Assembly: GCF_963855985.1 (NCBI RefSeq) | Contig: NC_087105.1 | Coordinates: 2,978,501-3,042,500 of the forward strand | Length of the DNA: 64,000 nucleotides | Direction of reading: 5' to 3' | Source: Ostrinia nubilalis | Lineage: Eukaryota > Arthropoda > Insecta > Lepidoptera > Crambidae | Shown here: piece by piece, positions 36,337-49,804 of the stretch | How positions within the stretch are numbered: the stretch's first letter is position 1 | Layout of the letters: every line of letters begins with the position of its first letter | The notes under the pieces: model-generated | Seen by the model: only the letters and a program-made list of their open reading frames with translations | Databases searched by the model: none | Told to the model about the DNA's origin: nothing | Made by a program: the position numbers and the translations under genes

Positions 36337-39300
36337 TTTTTCCATTGCGATAAAAAAGTAAATATTTTTTTTAACCCAAATTCCTTAGTAATTGTGTTTT
36401 CCTTATTTAATTTTATCCCCAAATGTTGTACAAATAGGTATAGGTAATTATGATTACTTATTTTACTTACAAGTAAATAAATACTGATGAAGCAATTTTG
36501 AGTAGGTACATAACAATTAATTAATCCTACTTACTTTTCAAACCTACTGACTTACATTTTAAGTTACTCGTAGACGTACGAGTAGGTGTGTACTTTATTG
36601 TAATTTGGGAAAAGATTCGTAATTTATCAAATGCAAATAAGTTAATTAATAATAATCAACCGCACAACAAATAACAAGTCAGACTGTATCATCAAACATG
36701 CATTACAAATAAGTTATTATATTACATTTGATATAATAAATAGTAACTTTCATAATAACAAGGCAATGACTATAATTTTCATCCTACCGTCTCAATGCTA
36801 TCAGGGGTTCTGATACAAACTGGACGTCTATATTTACATACGCAATCTTAGCCTTAAGGGGGGCAGTATAAGTAAATAGGCAGTACTTTTGCGATTAAAA
36901 CTGGGGGAGGCTGTATTGACTGAACCTTGTAAAACACCATGTGAAGATTTAGCCGGCGGCCATTAGGCTATATGAGAGGGCGGTCAGCCAGGACAGGACG
37001 GTGGTATGCGTTATAAAGCGGTTAAAGATAATTTGATAATAAGTTGTTACGTGATTTAGTGAAGACAAGCTGACCAAAATAAGCCTGATTTGCGTCATTA
37101 TTATTATTGGCATCCTAAACCGCAAGGCTGCACTGGTGTGATCTGTGTGGTTGGCCTCACTATACCCGAGTTTCAAGGCTTGTTGTTCTTCAACGAAGCC
37201 GAGCAACTCTACACTCTACATGTATAGTGACATGAGTGAGAACTGACTAGTCAGTAGTTGCAGTAGTGGTAACCTGGGGTACATACCCCACATGGAGTCC
37301 CTGTGAAATAAAGGAATTCAAAGCTTATTTCCGGTGATATAGAGCTACAAGTCTTAATTAGTTACTTACTTTAGTCAATGAAAAAACAAACCACTCGACT
37401 TGCCTCTGGTGTAGAGTGGATGACATTTGGGTAGTCCCAAAGCTTAAATGCTTGGCTTACTTAGCACAAATTTTCTTAATGCAGAACAAGACATGTACTT
37501 ATTTGACCACAATCACACTTGATGTTATGTGAGGATGCTGTCAAGGACGGTAATGAAGATGTTCGGATGATAGTGTTCTGGAAAGACCGCTGGTTAAATA
37601 ACTAGCTTTTAACAACTAGCAAGTAATGCTTATTACTACATTGAGCCGTCCACGGAACCACGTCTAGCGTTATCGCGATCAACAGCTCTTTGAGCGCGCC
37701 CCGGGCCGGTAGGAACTGCGCACGGATTCCTTCGACCTTGCTTGGCGCAATTGTCGAGATGTTAGCTCAGTGCGGCTTTATTAGACTTTTTATAGAAAAG
37801 AATAGATTTTATTGGGTGCCGTGGCTGAGTTTCTAGCGCTGCTTCTTCTCAGAACTGGCCTATATTAGTATCCTGAAGCAGTGGTTGAGACATGTTAAAG
37901 TGCTCTTTGAGAGCCTACTTACAGAAAATAAATTATTTTTATGAGTTTTCTATTCATGCTGAGTTTAGGCTTCTTCTTAAGCTTCAACCACACCAACGCG
38001 TGAAGATCCCCATCGCCGGCTCGGCGTCCAGTCCACGTCTATTGGGCGGATACAGCTCTCCATAAAATCTTCCGCCATCTCTCCCTGTAGGTAGACTACC
38101 TGATGAGGCTTTATTGGGTGCAGTATTAAACTCTTTCATAGAAAAGAATATTAGGTAGAGTATTAAACCTTTTTTAAGTGAAAAAAAGTTGGTTGCGTTA
38201 GGTTTGTCATGTCCGGAACGCGTTTCTTTATCGCTATGGTACTTTAAAAAGTTGTGTTTTCGTTTCATTGCACAGTCTGCTTGTTACCACGGCTGTAGCA
38301 TAGCAGCCAAAACGTCAATGTAACTCATTAATAAACGTCGCGTTAAAACCCGTGTGTTTCTATTTTAGTTGTGTTTTCATTATCACCATCATCATCATTT
38401 CAGTCAGATTATGTGCACAGCTAAACATAGGTCTCCCCTAATGATTCCCAGATTAGCCCGTTGGTATAATTTTAAAAGATCGGTAAGTTTATCAAATGAG
38501 GAGATTAACCAAAAAAAAATTGACGATTTTGATTATTTTTTTTAGCTACTCATATTAAACGTGGAATAGGTAGTACACAAATTGCTTTTCAAGTTGTATT
38601 TGTAATGTATTCTAGTTATTTCTATTATTAAATAAAACTTAGTCATTTGGAGACTTGGACTCCACACCATACTTAGGTTCAAGTTACGAGCAATGCGCTA
38701 CTATACTGGCTGAATTCGCATTCACTGAGGGTTATCATTAACCTCATTGACTTCGATGGTTTCCTCAGTAACCCTGATCAAAATTTGACTCTCTCAGCAA
38801 GAGCAGAAAAGTGGTCACGTATGAGTTGGATACGAGGGTTCCGTCCGTGTCACAATAAAGATATTAACTCTACCTATTTCAAAATTTAAATCTAACAGAA
38901 AAAAAAACCAACTGAAACAACTTTGAAGGGTCCTTTAAATGAGAATCCTATAATGTATTATCTATATTAATCCTATTCTTCCTTATAATTTTCACTTTTA
39001 TAATAAAATTGTTTATAGAGCAGTAAATAGAAATAAATTCTGTCAATATTTCATGAGCTTACCTCTTCTCTCGGTACATAAGATACTGACTGACAGAAAG
39101 CGAAGGCTACTTGAAAGGGTCCCTTTACATAACTACGGAACCTTAAGTATGAGTGTTCGCGTATAGTAATTAATATTGTTCCCACTATCACAGCCATTTA
39201 TCTGGTCTTAACCTCAGCAGTTTGTTCTATGAGGACTAGATAGCGGATAAACTTACCATAATAAATATTATGTCTTAGGAAAGGTACTTGTCAGACATTT

Positions 39301-39524
39301 ATCATAATTTTCTTAGGTTTTAAAAATTTGTATCCGTTAACCCCTCGTGGCTAAATCATTGTGTTACGAGTGAGTTAACTACAATAGTCCAGCGGCGGTG
39401 GAGTTCGAACTAGTGTTCCTTGTATCTGGAGTCGGCCAGTCTGAAACCTTCACCGTTCGGCTTTTGCTTCTTATTAGTTATTATGCTTGTTGCTAAATAA
39501 ATAGAAAGTTCGTTCGTTCATCAG
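36337..39524. other. Intergenic, repeats only
   Basis: There is no gene that I can support. A repeat of the CTTCTTCTCAG family lies at 37800-37945. An inverted RTE-like shard (TCATCATCATTTCAGTCAG) lies near 38390. A weak tRNA-like stretch lies near 39350-39420. Confidence 0.45.
37800..37945 (+). repeat. Retroelement 3' end (CTTCTTCTCAG family), copy 3
   Basis: GCTGCTTCTTCTCAGAACTG and GAGAGCCTACTTACAGAAAA match the pattern of the copies at 17835 and 29545. Confidence 0.5.
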
Positions 39525-39950
39525 CTAAATGACGTCAATTCTAGACAAAGGCCTCTCTCCAAGGAGTTCTATAATGACCGGTTCTGCGCTGCCCGCATCC
39601 AGGCTTTTCCCGCGACCTTCACCAGATCTGGTGAAATAGAGTAGGTAACTATTTTCGTTCGTTCGTTCGTTCGTTCGTTTCAGCCAAATGACGTCCACTG
39701 CTGGACAAAGGCCTCCTCCAAGGTTTTCCACAATGCACGGTCCTGCGCTGCCCGCATCCAGGCTCTTCCCGCGACCTTTACGAGATCGTCGCTCCACCTA
39801 GTAGGAGGCCTGCCCACGCTACGTCTTCCAGCCCGTGGTCGCCACTCGAGAACTTTTCTGCCCCAACGGCCATCGTCTCTACGAGCTATGTGCCCCGCCC
39901 ACTGCCACTTGGTTTTAGCAATTCTGCGAGTTATGTCGGTCACTTTGGTT
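39525..39950 (-). pseudogene. RTE-type LINE C-terminal fragments, two partial copies
   Basis: The minus strand encodes TDITRRIAKTKWQWAGHIAR, VGRPPTRWSDDLVKVAG and WMRAAQDRALWKTLEEAF, the end of the polyprotein. A shorter second copy (39525-39640) lies next to it, separated by a GTTC microsatellite (39654-39680). Confidence 0.8.
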
Positions 39951-41886
39951 CTCCTGCGGTAACTATTTTAATGGTAGACAAATCATTTTCTATTCTATTT
40001 ATCAAAATTAAGTATAAGTATCAGTTAGTCCACGATCTAAGCTAGTATCACATAATTTAATGTGTTAGCCACCATTTTTTTAAAACACGTTTATGGAAAT
40101 TATTACGCAACGAAACTGCGAACTGACCGATTATTGAACAGTCCATTTTATTGTTTGCCCAACCGTTTCAGTACTCGAAAGTAATGGATTTGGTGAAAAT
40201 TAATTATTTCCATCGTTGCGTGGGCTCGCGCGTATTTCAAGAATTTTTGATGTGTGAAATTCAAACGGTGACAACGAATTTCGACTTTATATCCCAGTCT
40301 TAGGGTAGCTTTTTGATGTTCTTTGTCATCAATTGTGTCCCTACCACTTGTGAGGCTTTGAGCACATTATTAGTTCGGAGTTAATTTTCGGTGAAATCAA
40401 CTTTTGACACCTCTTGTATGAAAAGTCTCGTAGACCGTTTTGGCCAGTTTTCACTAAACTTTTCTCTGGAGTCAAACCTCTTGATGGTTATCAAATGGGT
40501 ATTACTATAATCCGGGCCTTTTCAAGGCGAGAGTAAATATGCACTTACAGGGCAAATATGTACCATCCTAGACTGCATCTTACTAAAACACCAGGTGCGA
40601 TTGCGGTCAAATACCTCCTTATCCTGCATTAAAGAAATATTTTTCTGATGAAATAATACCTTGTTTTATTGTTCCAGTTATTTGTATCTCCCTCTTTGTG
40701 TTCACGTTAAAGCTAGATCCTGTCCGCGTGGTTTTCAAAAATAAGGTATTTCTCAATAATTTCTTTTTTATGTTGGTTCTTATGAGGAATCTTGGGTTTT
40801 CATTGAAAACCCTGATTTTCTTTTGTTTATTTTAGAACAAAAGACAAATATTCTTCTCCAATGGCCAATTTATTGTAATCGATGACAGTCAAAGTCAGCC
40901 AGATGAAATAATCTAAAAATTAAAGAGGTGTTAAATGAGGTAGTCACGTTCAAAGCTTTCATTTTTCAGCATCGCAAAACAAAGCAAAAACAAACCAAAC
41001 GACTATCGTCTAGTTCACCTATTTTTCTTTCCAGTCCAGAAGACAGTGCAATTGTCAAAAGGATTCAATTTTCAGTGCATTGGAATCAGCGAGCCAGAAG
41101 TAGAAACAGATCGACTGGATGTTTGTGATACAACTTGTATGATGGGGGAGAACTAGTGTCAGTACGCGGCTTTGCTTGCTTTGAATTTGGACTTCTGATT
41201 TTCAATTGGGTCACACGATCCGTCTTTCACTTGACTACATTGTTTCAGAGCTTTATTACATTGAGTTAACACAAAGTTGTCGTATATTCTCGCGTTTCAG
41301 TCAAATGACGTCCACTGCTGGACAAGGCCACCCCCAAGGATTTCTTGCCATCTTTTCATAAAGATCAGGAAACCTCTGTTTGTCACCTATCATCTTTGCG
41401 CTGGAGGAAAGGAGATCCTTAATTTCACACTCCTATGTTCTTCTGATTGATTTCGTTGCGGGTCCAATGACAGTGTAACATTCCCCGGCACAAACTTGAC
41501 CTTCATTGGTTGAGTTTTTATTGGCGGTCAAGCTGTAGATCCTGGCTACGCAGGAATTGCAGCGGTGGGATTGAGAGGTGGGAATAGTCATGTAGTACAA
41601 AATTGTTTTTTCGAATACGCAACAAAGTTTTCGCTAACAAACGTGCACATAAAAATCACCGAACCAATAGTTCGGCCTACCGAGCACATGTCATGCATTC
41701 TCCATTGCATACACATGACCATCGCAACTCGCGGTTTCCGATAGATTTCTCTCTGTATATACCCTACATATTTTATCACGGCTTTGTTTGCGCACCCAAA
41801 TATGGTTGCGAACTGTTCCATTTTTTGTCCAGCAAATTGAATTTCTAGTTCGTTCCGGGCCTTTGTTATGGATGTTTTTGCGACTA
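39951..41886. other. Intergenic, repeats only
   Basis: It contains a small RTE shard at 41290-41345 (minus, TGACGTCCACTGCTGGACA) and the dispersed repeat at 41470-41600. No gene was recognised. Confidence 0.4.
41470..41600 (+). repeat. Uninterrupted copy of the repeat split in gene B
   Basis: It matches 4735-4813 joined to 7114-7160 (GGCGGTCAAGCTGTAGATCC, then CTGGCTACGCAGGAATTGCA). It has no 2.3-kb insert, so it serves as an empty-site reference. Confidence 0.7.
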
Positions 41887-42580
41887 GGCCCGATTTCCAC
41901 CAAGGCGAAGCGGAGAAGAGCGGAGCGGTGCGGAGACGAGAGGAGATGCTCGTAGCTGTCAATTGTCATATAATATATCAATAGCTGTGATATAATATAT
42001 CACCAATAAAGGTGCGGAAAAGAACAGAGAGCGCAACGGTGCGAAGATGTGCGGTTTCATAGACAGCAATAGACTGACAGTTGACAGCTACGAGCATCTC
42101 CTCTCGTCTCCGCACCGCTCCGCTCTTCTCCGCTAATATGTATTTGTGAACACTAAGGCTTGTTTTTATCTTTTAAGTTCATTTTTACGCAGTTGGGTTT
42201 TATGTTTATTCAATAATAATTTTATTTTGATCTTTTTAGTTATGTACCATACATTTTTGTAAACTACTTAAAAAGCCATTTATTTTGATACCCCACTCAA
42301 TGGGTTTCGAGAAAAAAAAATATTTTTTTTAAAATCCGCCATTATTTTTTTTTTTTTTTTCAATTTAAATAAAGCTAGTGTCACTCTCACGATCAAGACA
42401 AATCTAACGACACCTCTCACGCTAAAATCGGTCAAGCCGTTTAAGCTGTAGGCCGTGCCAAAGAAATATACATACATACCCACATACATACACTCGAAAA
42501 ACATAACCCTCCTTCTGGCGCAGTCGGGTAAAACAACTTATCTGCTCCGCTCCGCATCGCTACCTGGTGGAAACCGGGCC
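41887..42580. mobile_element. MITE with long inverted arms, plus inserted repeat
   Basis: The outer ends GGCCCGATTTCCACCA and TGGTGGAAACCGGGCC are inverted. Perfect 54-bp arms lie at 41909-41962 and 42081-42134. A different repeat fills 42281-42534; its end (ATAACCCTCCTTCTGGCGCA) is related to 9080-9110. About 30 bp beginning GGGCCTTTGT flanks both sides as an imperfect direct repeat. Confidence 0.75.
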
Positions 42581-42599
42581 TTTGTCATGGATGTTTTTT

Positions 42600-43189
42600 G
42601 GACTAAGTTTCGGTAAATTGATAACTATCTAGCTAGTGTGTGAAAGCTTTGGCGATTATTTGTTTTGAAACAATTTCAAAACAGATTACGCGCTTTGATG
42701 TATAAAATATTTTGAACGTATCGGATTTGATAAATAAAATGTCTAGTTATCAATTTAAAGTTTGTTTTTAATAAGTATTTGACAGTGGTTTATAACATTG
42801 ATCTTTATAAATGATGTAAGTATCTCCTTCTTTTGTTTTTGGATTTTTTAAGACATTAAAGTTGTAACATTTTCGTGCGAGTTAAAACAACAGTTTAAAC
42901 TTGGGTTACAATGCTAGTGAGTGTCATATTACACATTTTTGATCATTTATATTATGCAGAAAACAGAGTGCTGGTGCTGGTAAATATAATAGTGCCTATG
43001 CAACCAGAAAAAAATATAACACAGTTCTAAATTTAAAATGATTCTAGCCATAACCAAATCTCAGAACATCATCTACCTACAACCTGCACCCGTATCATTG
43101 TTCTAGTAACATTTAAAATACTCCGTTTTACTAGTAGAGGCAGATTCAGTAGGCTTTCTTATGTACCCTGTTAACCAAATGAACACTCA
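42600..43189. other. Intergenic, nothing recognised
   Basis: AT-rich DNA without exons, RNA genes or repeats that I can name. Confidence 0.35.
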
Positions 43190-43462
43190 GAAACAGAAAG
43201 CACTGCACGATATCCAAAGCTTTAGACTGGCCTGAACAATCCCCTCACTTAAATCTTATTGAGCATGCCTGGGATATGCTTCAGAGAAGAGCTTTTAGGA
43301 ATTTCCTTGAAGATATTTTGCATGAAAACCAGCTTGTTTGCATCTTTGCAGGACTTGGGACAGTATTCCACTACAGGATATTGACACCCTTGTTTCGAGT
43401 ATGCAGAACTGCTGCAGATGTGCCAGGAGAGTCTTAGGTGGATCCACGGATTATTAATTTTA
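43190..43462 (+). pseudogene. Tc1-type transposase C-terminal fragment
   Basis: One frame reads LNLIEHAWDMLQRRAFRNF, which matches the last catalytic block of Tc1-like transposases (NPIEHxW in intact ones). After a frameshift near 43355 it continues as TWDSIPLQDIDTLVSSMQN. The N-terminal part and both ends are missing, so it is dead. Confidence 0.8.
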
Positions 43463-44149
43463 AGTTTTCAACAATTTTTATTAAAAAAAATAGTTGTTTT
43501 GTTTATTAGGTTTTGATGTTCCAAAAATAAAGTTAATCTTATTTTGTTTGAGTTTTTCCTCTTTTTCTAAGTTTTTTTTTACATTTAACTTTATTTCTAA
43601 GTTTATTATCAGATTAGATAGGTTATTAAACAAGGTTTATTTTAATGTGTAGGTGTCTTAACAAAAAGTTTATAGAATTTTAGTTATTTAGGTTTAATTG
43701 AATTATCCCTAGACCATGTTAATGTGTGTACATTAGCCTTATATTCTCGCGGGTCTTCTGTATAAGTTTACGTTGTGTTAACATTTAAACTTTCCGTTTA
43801 AAACATGCCGACTCACCGCCGAAAACAAAGATGTTTGCGCGATAATTGCTAATGGCGTGTAACCGTTTATTATACGTATTGGAACGCATTGTCTGTCTGT
43901 TGGTCTGTGGGAACATCTTTGATGCACAAGTTTCTAATGCTTGGAAATTGCCTAGGAAATCTACGTAGCCTGTTTAGTATAGATAATAATAAATACGAAA
44001 GTCAAAGTAGGCACTTTTTCAATTTTGTTGCGTTTTCACTATATTATGTATAATTTTGATTTTAAGTAAGATAGATTGGGTCTGAGAATAGAACCTAAGA
44101 TAACTTTTGTAAAGAAAAGCGAACGTGTTTATTCAGCATTAATTAACAG

Positions 44150-44395
44150 TTTTTTTTTTGAAGGGACGCGCGCTGGTAGCTTGAGGAGCTTTTCCAGCTT
44201 CACCGGGCAGAGTGGCAAGTACAGAAGGTACTCTAGCCGTTTGGCGATCGTCCGACCGACGTTCGCGATCGGGCCGTATCGAGCGCATAAGGCGCCCGAT
44301 CAGTGGCGAACCCAACTAGAGGGTTGCCCACCGTGGTGTTGGACCAAAGTCCAGCCTACGGCGGGCTCACTCTAGTGGGCCCGATCGAGGGGATT
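44150..44395. repeat. GC-rich island, probably part of a retroelement
   Basis: A 245-bp block with much higher GC than its surroundings (GGCGATCGTCCGACCGACGT, GATCGGGCCGTATCGAGCGC). It is open in one plus frame but matches no family I recognise. Confidence 0.35.
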
Positions 44396-44522
44396 AATTA
44401 ACAGAACTACACTGCTGCTTTATGTACCTATCCTAGGTATTTTTCCTCCCAGAATTTTAAAGTGAACTGAAAATACTTTTAAAGTAAACTGACTAAAACC
44501 TTAATTAAGTTACTTAAAAATA

Positions 44523-44643
44523 TAAGGCTGAGTTGCACCACCTTACTTTAACCGTAACTATAACCATAATCAATGTTTTTTGGATAGAGTTTGACAGACT
44601 TTTGACGTTTGCTAAAGTTAAAGTAAGATACAATCCAGCCTTA
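44523..44643. mobile_element. Small MITE (GGCTGAGTTGCACCA ends)
   Basis: TAAGGCTGAGTTGCACCACC at the left is inverted with changes at the right (TACAATCCAGCCTTA). TTACTTTAAC occurs on both arms. Shards of the same family are near 11925-12020 and 45188. Confidence 0.65.
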
Positions 44644-44845
44644 GTCTTTTATCGATACTTCTCAAGCAAACCCACGGGATCTTGCTAGTCCATTGCATAG
44701 AATAAAAAAGTGACAAACAAAAAACAACATTAACGCTCTGAACATATCAACGTATCGATCAATTACATTCGAAATAAGAGCGTTTCTTATCAATAATGGA
44801 TCAATCATTGCAGTGTGGTTGGAGATGATTGGTCATTTCTATACA

Positions 44846-45182
44846 CGCCCGTATACACAAAGGACACTTGCTCAAGTGAAGCAGAAAATCGAACGCACAA
44901 CGTTGAATAGAGCTCTGTAATTGGTTTGAAAGAAAGAAAGAAAAGAAAGAAAAAAATGTTTATTCAGTATCATCGACACTTACAACAATACTTAAAATTA
45001 TTTAATGAGTAGGTAATTACAATGATACTGAAAAGGTATCCACTCAGCATGGTGTCGTAGCATCTCAGTAGATAATGCCACGACGCTGGTCTTCAGTGGA
45101 CTTTCGTGGACTTCCGTTTGTGTGTCACCCTGTGCGTCCACGCGCACTGAGAGACCTCATAGTAATGTTTGTGAATACGGGC
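44846..45182. mobile_element. MITE (GCCCGTAT ends) with a nested retro-insert
   Basis: The outer element has inverted ends (CGCCCGTA and ATACGGGCG). An insert at 44929-45115 is flanked by GTTTG on both sides (44924-44928 and 45116-45120). It begins with an A/G-rich run and ATGTTTATTC, which fits a short retroelement inserted with its tail on the minus strand. Confidence 0.7.
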
Positions 45183-45369
45183 GTAAGTCTTGAGTTGCAC
45201 CATCTTAAGCCGGGTCTCCAACGCGTGTTTTACCCAATCAACAAAACATGATAAAAATCAACAAAATTGCCTATAAAAAGGTTTATTTAAAAGTGTGTTA
45301 TTGTTTTACAGAAAAAGTTATTTAAAATTAAAAAAGTCTATCCTGCGTGGTGAACCCAAATTCAATACA

Positions 45370-45472
45370 TATCAAACGCTTGGATAAATTACCCAAAAAA
45401 AAAACATAAAATTAATGTTTGTTGAAATAAGATAAATTACCCAAAAAAAAAACATAAGATTAACGTTTGTTG
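45370..45472. repeat. Two-copy tandem repeat, about 49 bp
   Basis: TAAATTACCC, a run of A, CATAAxATTAA and GTTTGTTGAAA occur twice in succession with few changes. Confidence 0.8.
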
Positions 45473-45787
45473 AAAAAGAAACTGTCACCAAGGGTTAAAA
45501 CAGTAGAGCACAGGAATATTTAAATATTTCACTTGAAACTCTTCACTGGCCAATCCAAAGCGAGCCCATAACAGAATAGCCACGGTGAATAAATAATAAT
45601 GAGTATCGTTGCCTCGGCCCAATCTATAGCTGCCCTTACTCCACGAGGTAAGTTATTTAAAATGGACTGGATGCAAATGTAAAGAAATGTTGTATAAAAA
45701 TTAGGCACAGAGGGCACATAGTTACGCATGGTAGTTTACGTATTCTCACGGAGACATTAAGTTTTTAACTGGATTCGGTAATGTAGG

Positions 45788-46112
45788 TTTTTTTTATCGA
45801 CAACGAGGAGGCTCTTGGCCTGTATATCACCTGATGGTAAGTGACGATCAGGCCGAAGGTGGAAGCGAGTTTCACACCCGGAATCCTCAACTACTGAGGA
45901 ACTGGTTATCTTACCTCTAACTGCCGGAACACAAAAATGCTGTTAACATTGTTGTTATGGCGACAGACTTAGGTAAGATGGTGGTAGCTAGCCAGGCGGA
46001 ATTAGTACAAGCCCTACCACCAACCAAACCGAACAATCTGCCCCCACTGGGAATCGAACCCGGGACCTCTGCGTCTAAAGCAGGTGGTCTTACCACTAGA
46101 CCACAGAGGCGG
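45788..46112 (-). mobile_element. tRNA-headed SINE, family 2, copy 1
   Basis: Read on the minus strand it starts CCGCCTCTGTGGTCTAGTGG and has the box B-like GGTTCGATTCCC, so the head derives from a tRNA. The tail at the other end is T-rich on the plus strand. It matches 52460-52776. Confidence 0.85.
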
Positions 46113-46577
46113 TTAAAAGAGGATCCCGAAAAACTGGACTGCTACACAATGTACTAACTGAACACACATTATGTGGGTTAAAAATTCAAATTACAAATTT
46201 TAGGACGAATTCGTTTCGGGACAATGCAAACGGGATGTTCCTGTGAACATCAATATCAAAACACGTACAAACGGGACCTTCAAAAAACAGAATGTCTCTG
46301 AACAAGCCCTAATGTGCTATGGACTGTACAATATCAAAGGAAAGTCCAATTTTGTGTGAACTGTAAACATCAAAGTGCTCCATCAACGCCAAATAATTTT
46401 AACATCAATAAAAACATAAAACCAACAGTTTCATTTAAACCATTACTGCTGATTTCAAAATAATAAGCAAAATAAACGACATATTGTTACAATACGAGGA
46501 ATATCAAAAGGTTCCCATAATTTTCTTTTCACTTCAAATGGCTAAACTGATTGTTAACCACAGTGCAGTTATAGCAG

Positions 46578-46770
46578 TAAAGTACGGCCAACTAGCAGCG
46601 ATACAAAAGGTCGATACGACTGTCGAGTTGACAATATATTCTGTCTCTTCCCATCTTGTGTATTTGTCGTAATGTCTCGTTCTCCCGCCAAAATATGTCA
46701 AAGTCAGACGGGTTCAACATGACATTGGGTTTGTTTACATTTGGTATCGCTTCTCGTTGGCCGTACTTTA
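46578..46770. mobile_element. Small inverted-repeat element
   Basis: TAAAGTACGGCCAACTAGCA at the left is inverted at 46740-46770 with three or four differences. There is no coding content. Confidence 0.65.
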
Positions 46771-46884
46771 GTTTATATCATACAGAAATTGAACGTGAAA
46801 GGAATGTGCTGTCTTTTTTTCTAAAATTGAGTCTTTGTTTATTGATTTCATCTCAATCAAAGGTTTGTTTGGTTGAATTTGAAT

Positions 46885-47035
46885 GACATTGTTTTTTTAA
46901 CCGTAACGGAGAAGCTCTAGGCCTGCATCTCACCCGATGCTAAGTGATGATCAGGCCAAAGATGGAAGTGAGCTTTAAGTGGAATCTTCATCCACAGAGG
47001 ACCTGGCTAACTTTTAACCTCCAACTGCCGAAGTT
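46885..47035 (-). repeat. SINE family 2 fragment
   Basis: AAGTGATGATCAGGCC and CCTCCAACTGCCG match the tail half of the SINEs at 45788 and 52460. The tRNA head is gone. Confidence 0.65.
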
Positions 47036-48158
47036 TTGATTAGTTTTGAGTGTCCTATGTGTATTAATGAAAAAGTAAGCGTGCATATTGAGTTAAACTA
47101 CTATTTCCTACTTTTTTGACTGTGTCGCTAATGACAATAACGCGTGATATTTTTGAGTAATAAAATATTCATAGCATTAATGTTGTTACACGATATTACG
47201 CACAAAAAACTATAGTTTACGTAACATTTAATTCAATAACAGCACAGAAGATAGTAAGTAGGGATAGCACAGTAGAAATCGGCTATTTTTACGTATCGAT
47301 CTCTAAAGTGACGCTAGAGAAAAGGTCATATTTAAGGCGATTTTAGGTTTACAAAGCAAAATAGTTTGATATCTAAAGGATTTTATTACTCATTCAAATG
47401 TCTCACTGCTCAACTGCTCATAACGCCACAAATTTTTACTTTCCACAATAACGCTAAGTAAATAATAATGTGACCCAATTATATTCACATTTCCTTAATA
47501 TGTGAATGGCAGTCATTACTTAGTCGTCACAATGGATTCAACTGTCGTTGGAACTAGACCAGCCATGATAGTATGAAAGTTTTGATGTGGCGATTGTTAT
47601 AAAATACGAAGGAAAGAAAAAAAAGCCTCTGTGAATCAAAATACACGTCACCAATGGTTAGACGCGCAATAAGAACTCCATCTATAGGCATAAAATAGCA
47701 AAAAAATTCGACTAGAGCGATGGTGAAAAGCTAAGGGAAGACATGTTACAGACGACTGAAAGAAACAAAGAAAAGCTATAATGAAACAAAAATGCTTGAC
47801 TAAGACGGAACTTAACTTAAAATCATAGCTAATTGTTACCTACTGTGTCTCAAATTTCATTAACATTCACAGCACATTATGTAACCACCTTCTTTAACAT
47901 CATTATCTTTATCATAAGCTTTGATAAATAGATTTTTGTTGGTAATCAAAATGTTTGGAAAGTTAAAAAGAATCTGCCTTGAACTTGGTACTCGAATCCA
48001 TGAGATATTTCAGTGACTAGAGCACAGCTGTTCTTAATATTTACTCGCAGAAAACATTATGTACTTCAAAATATTCAAGTGATTCTTTAAAATGCGATTC
48101 GATTAAATTAATTTCTACACCTACTCGATTTTAATCGAATCTATCAAACCAAAGCACA

Positions 48159-48509
48159 ATGCCATTATGTTCGCTGAATCCTGTTCACATGAAAGGCCTT
48201 TTTAATATGATTTCACGTACATCAAGACCAGACACCATCAAAATGCCTCATCCACGAAATTGGGTTGCCATCGCTCTATGTGCCCAAGTGAGCGCCAGGC
48301 GGGCAACAATGGAATTTTATTTGAAAGCGGCCACTTCACTTCTATGCGTGCTGTTGACATCCGTTTTGCCGGTTTCCCTGGTTGACCTTATGGTTCACTT
48401 GGCAGACCTGGCTGGAGTGGATCGATGGCATAGAGTTTTGGGAGAACTTTCTGGGAAAAAATTAGGAATAAATGCATGCAAAAGAAAAAAATGCGTTAAT
48501 CTGCACTGA
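48159..48509 (+). other. Unassigned 116-codon open frame
   Basis: This frame has an ATG and a hydrophobic stretch (AATSLLCVLLTSVLPVSLVD), and its middle part is more GC-rich than the neighbourhood. I recognise no domain and see no convincing splice sites around it. It may be a chance frame, an exon of an unknown gene, or a transposon piece. It is recorded because it is the longest ATG-started plus frame outside the carboxypeptidase genes and the LTR element. Confidence 0.15.
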
Positions 48510-49804
48510 CATTATAAGGAGAAAACATTTTTGTTTGTTTGTATTGAATAGGCTCCAAAATACTGGGCCGATTTGAAAAATTCTTGCACCATTAGAATCC
48601 TATTATTATTTCATATTATTCTCCGGGTCAGTCAGTTTAGGACAATAAATACTAAACCATGATACTTATTGATGCGTATCCAGGCATTTCCAAATCGGTT
48701 TTTAGAGTATTGAGATATAGGAATCATACTAGAAAAAAAACTAATCATTAAATCTATTCTTAGGAAAAATCTACAAAAGAAAACACATTGATTGAGCATC
48801 TCGTCATATTTTTAAGTCGGTCTGCAATATATACGATACTTTACTCTGGAAATATACGAGTGAAGCGTCGGTCGTCAAAACATAATAGGAAGGTAAACTG
48901 ACTGTCAGTCGGGCCTTATGGGACTCGTAGTTACGAATAATAAGATCCAAGTGACCGCCCCATAGTGCTCCAAATCAACCAGAAACCAGCCATAACTGGG
49001 TCAATCGAGGTGCCCCGATATTCAATTACGCTAGGCCGATATTTGGCCCCAGGCTATCTGAGCCATCTCAGAATTGGCTATATACGTCTAAATTGGCCTG
49101 TCACTCAAATATGATCTATAATTCGCGTCTGACAAGGCACCGTTTGCGATGGCACGCGCCTACGTTTTGATTGGATACGTAACACAATGTTGGTAACCAA
49201 TTACTTAGATAAGTGATTGTCTTAGTGCGATGCAAATTCTGCGGTTGAGGTGCCTTTAAGATTAATCATGTGGGCGAGGTTAGGTTGCTTGAGTTAAGGC
49301 ACACTTAAACCAACACAATAAGTTTGCGGTTACTTGAGCGCGCGGTTACGTCTGTTACAGCGGTTTTAATTGTTGCGATGTGTTTAAACTTGCCTAAAAT
49401 GTTCTATTACTTACACAAGTAAATCTTAATCAACGATAGAATCTTATCTTATTATTACAAATCATGAGTTGAGAAAAAAAAACAAGACGTTTTATTTTGA
49501 TATTGGTTAAAAAACACAATTTTCATTTCAATTTTTAATTTTTAGTTTGTTCATGTCAATGTGGGTATTCGTATTTTTTTTATTTTCTTACTTACCCGCT
49601 TGTCTAATAATTTTACCCCGCTATTATTCGCTGCTTTCTAAACCAGTCTACGAACATACGTAGTTTACTCTGGATTGGAGTCACCGCCTCTTCTTTCTGG
49701 AACCTTCTATCGTTGAAGTCCACACCGGTGTGTTGTTACGCCTGAACTGTTCAGCTACCGAAATTATTGTGAAGTGTATTTTGTGAAGTGCGCTTTATTG
49801 TGTA

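Noticed and set aside
41590..41980. Overlapping open frames on both strands near 41.6-42.0 kb
   Set aside because: They show no domain or splice signals and run into MITE sequence.
46026..46112. Possible tRNA gene on the minus strand
   Set aside because: The same tRNA-like sequence heads the repeat at 52460-52776 with a shared body, so it is a SINE.
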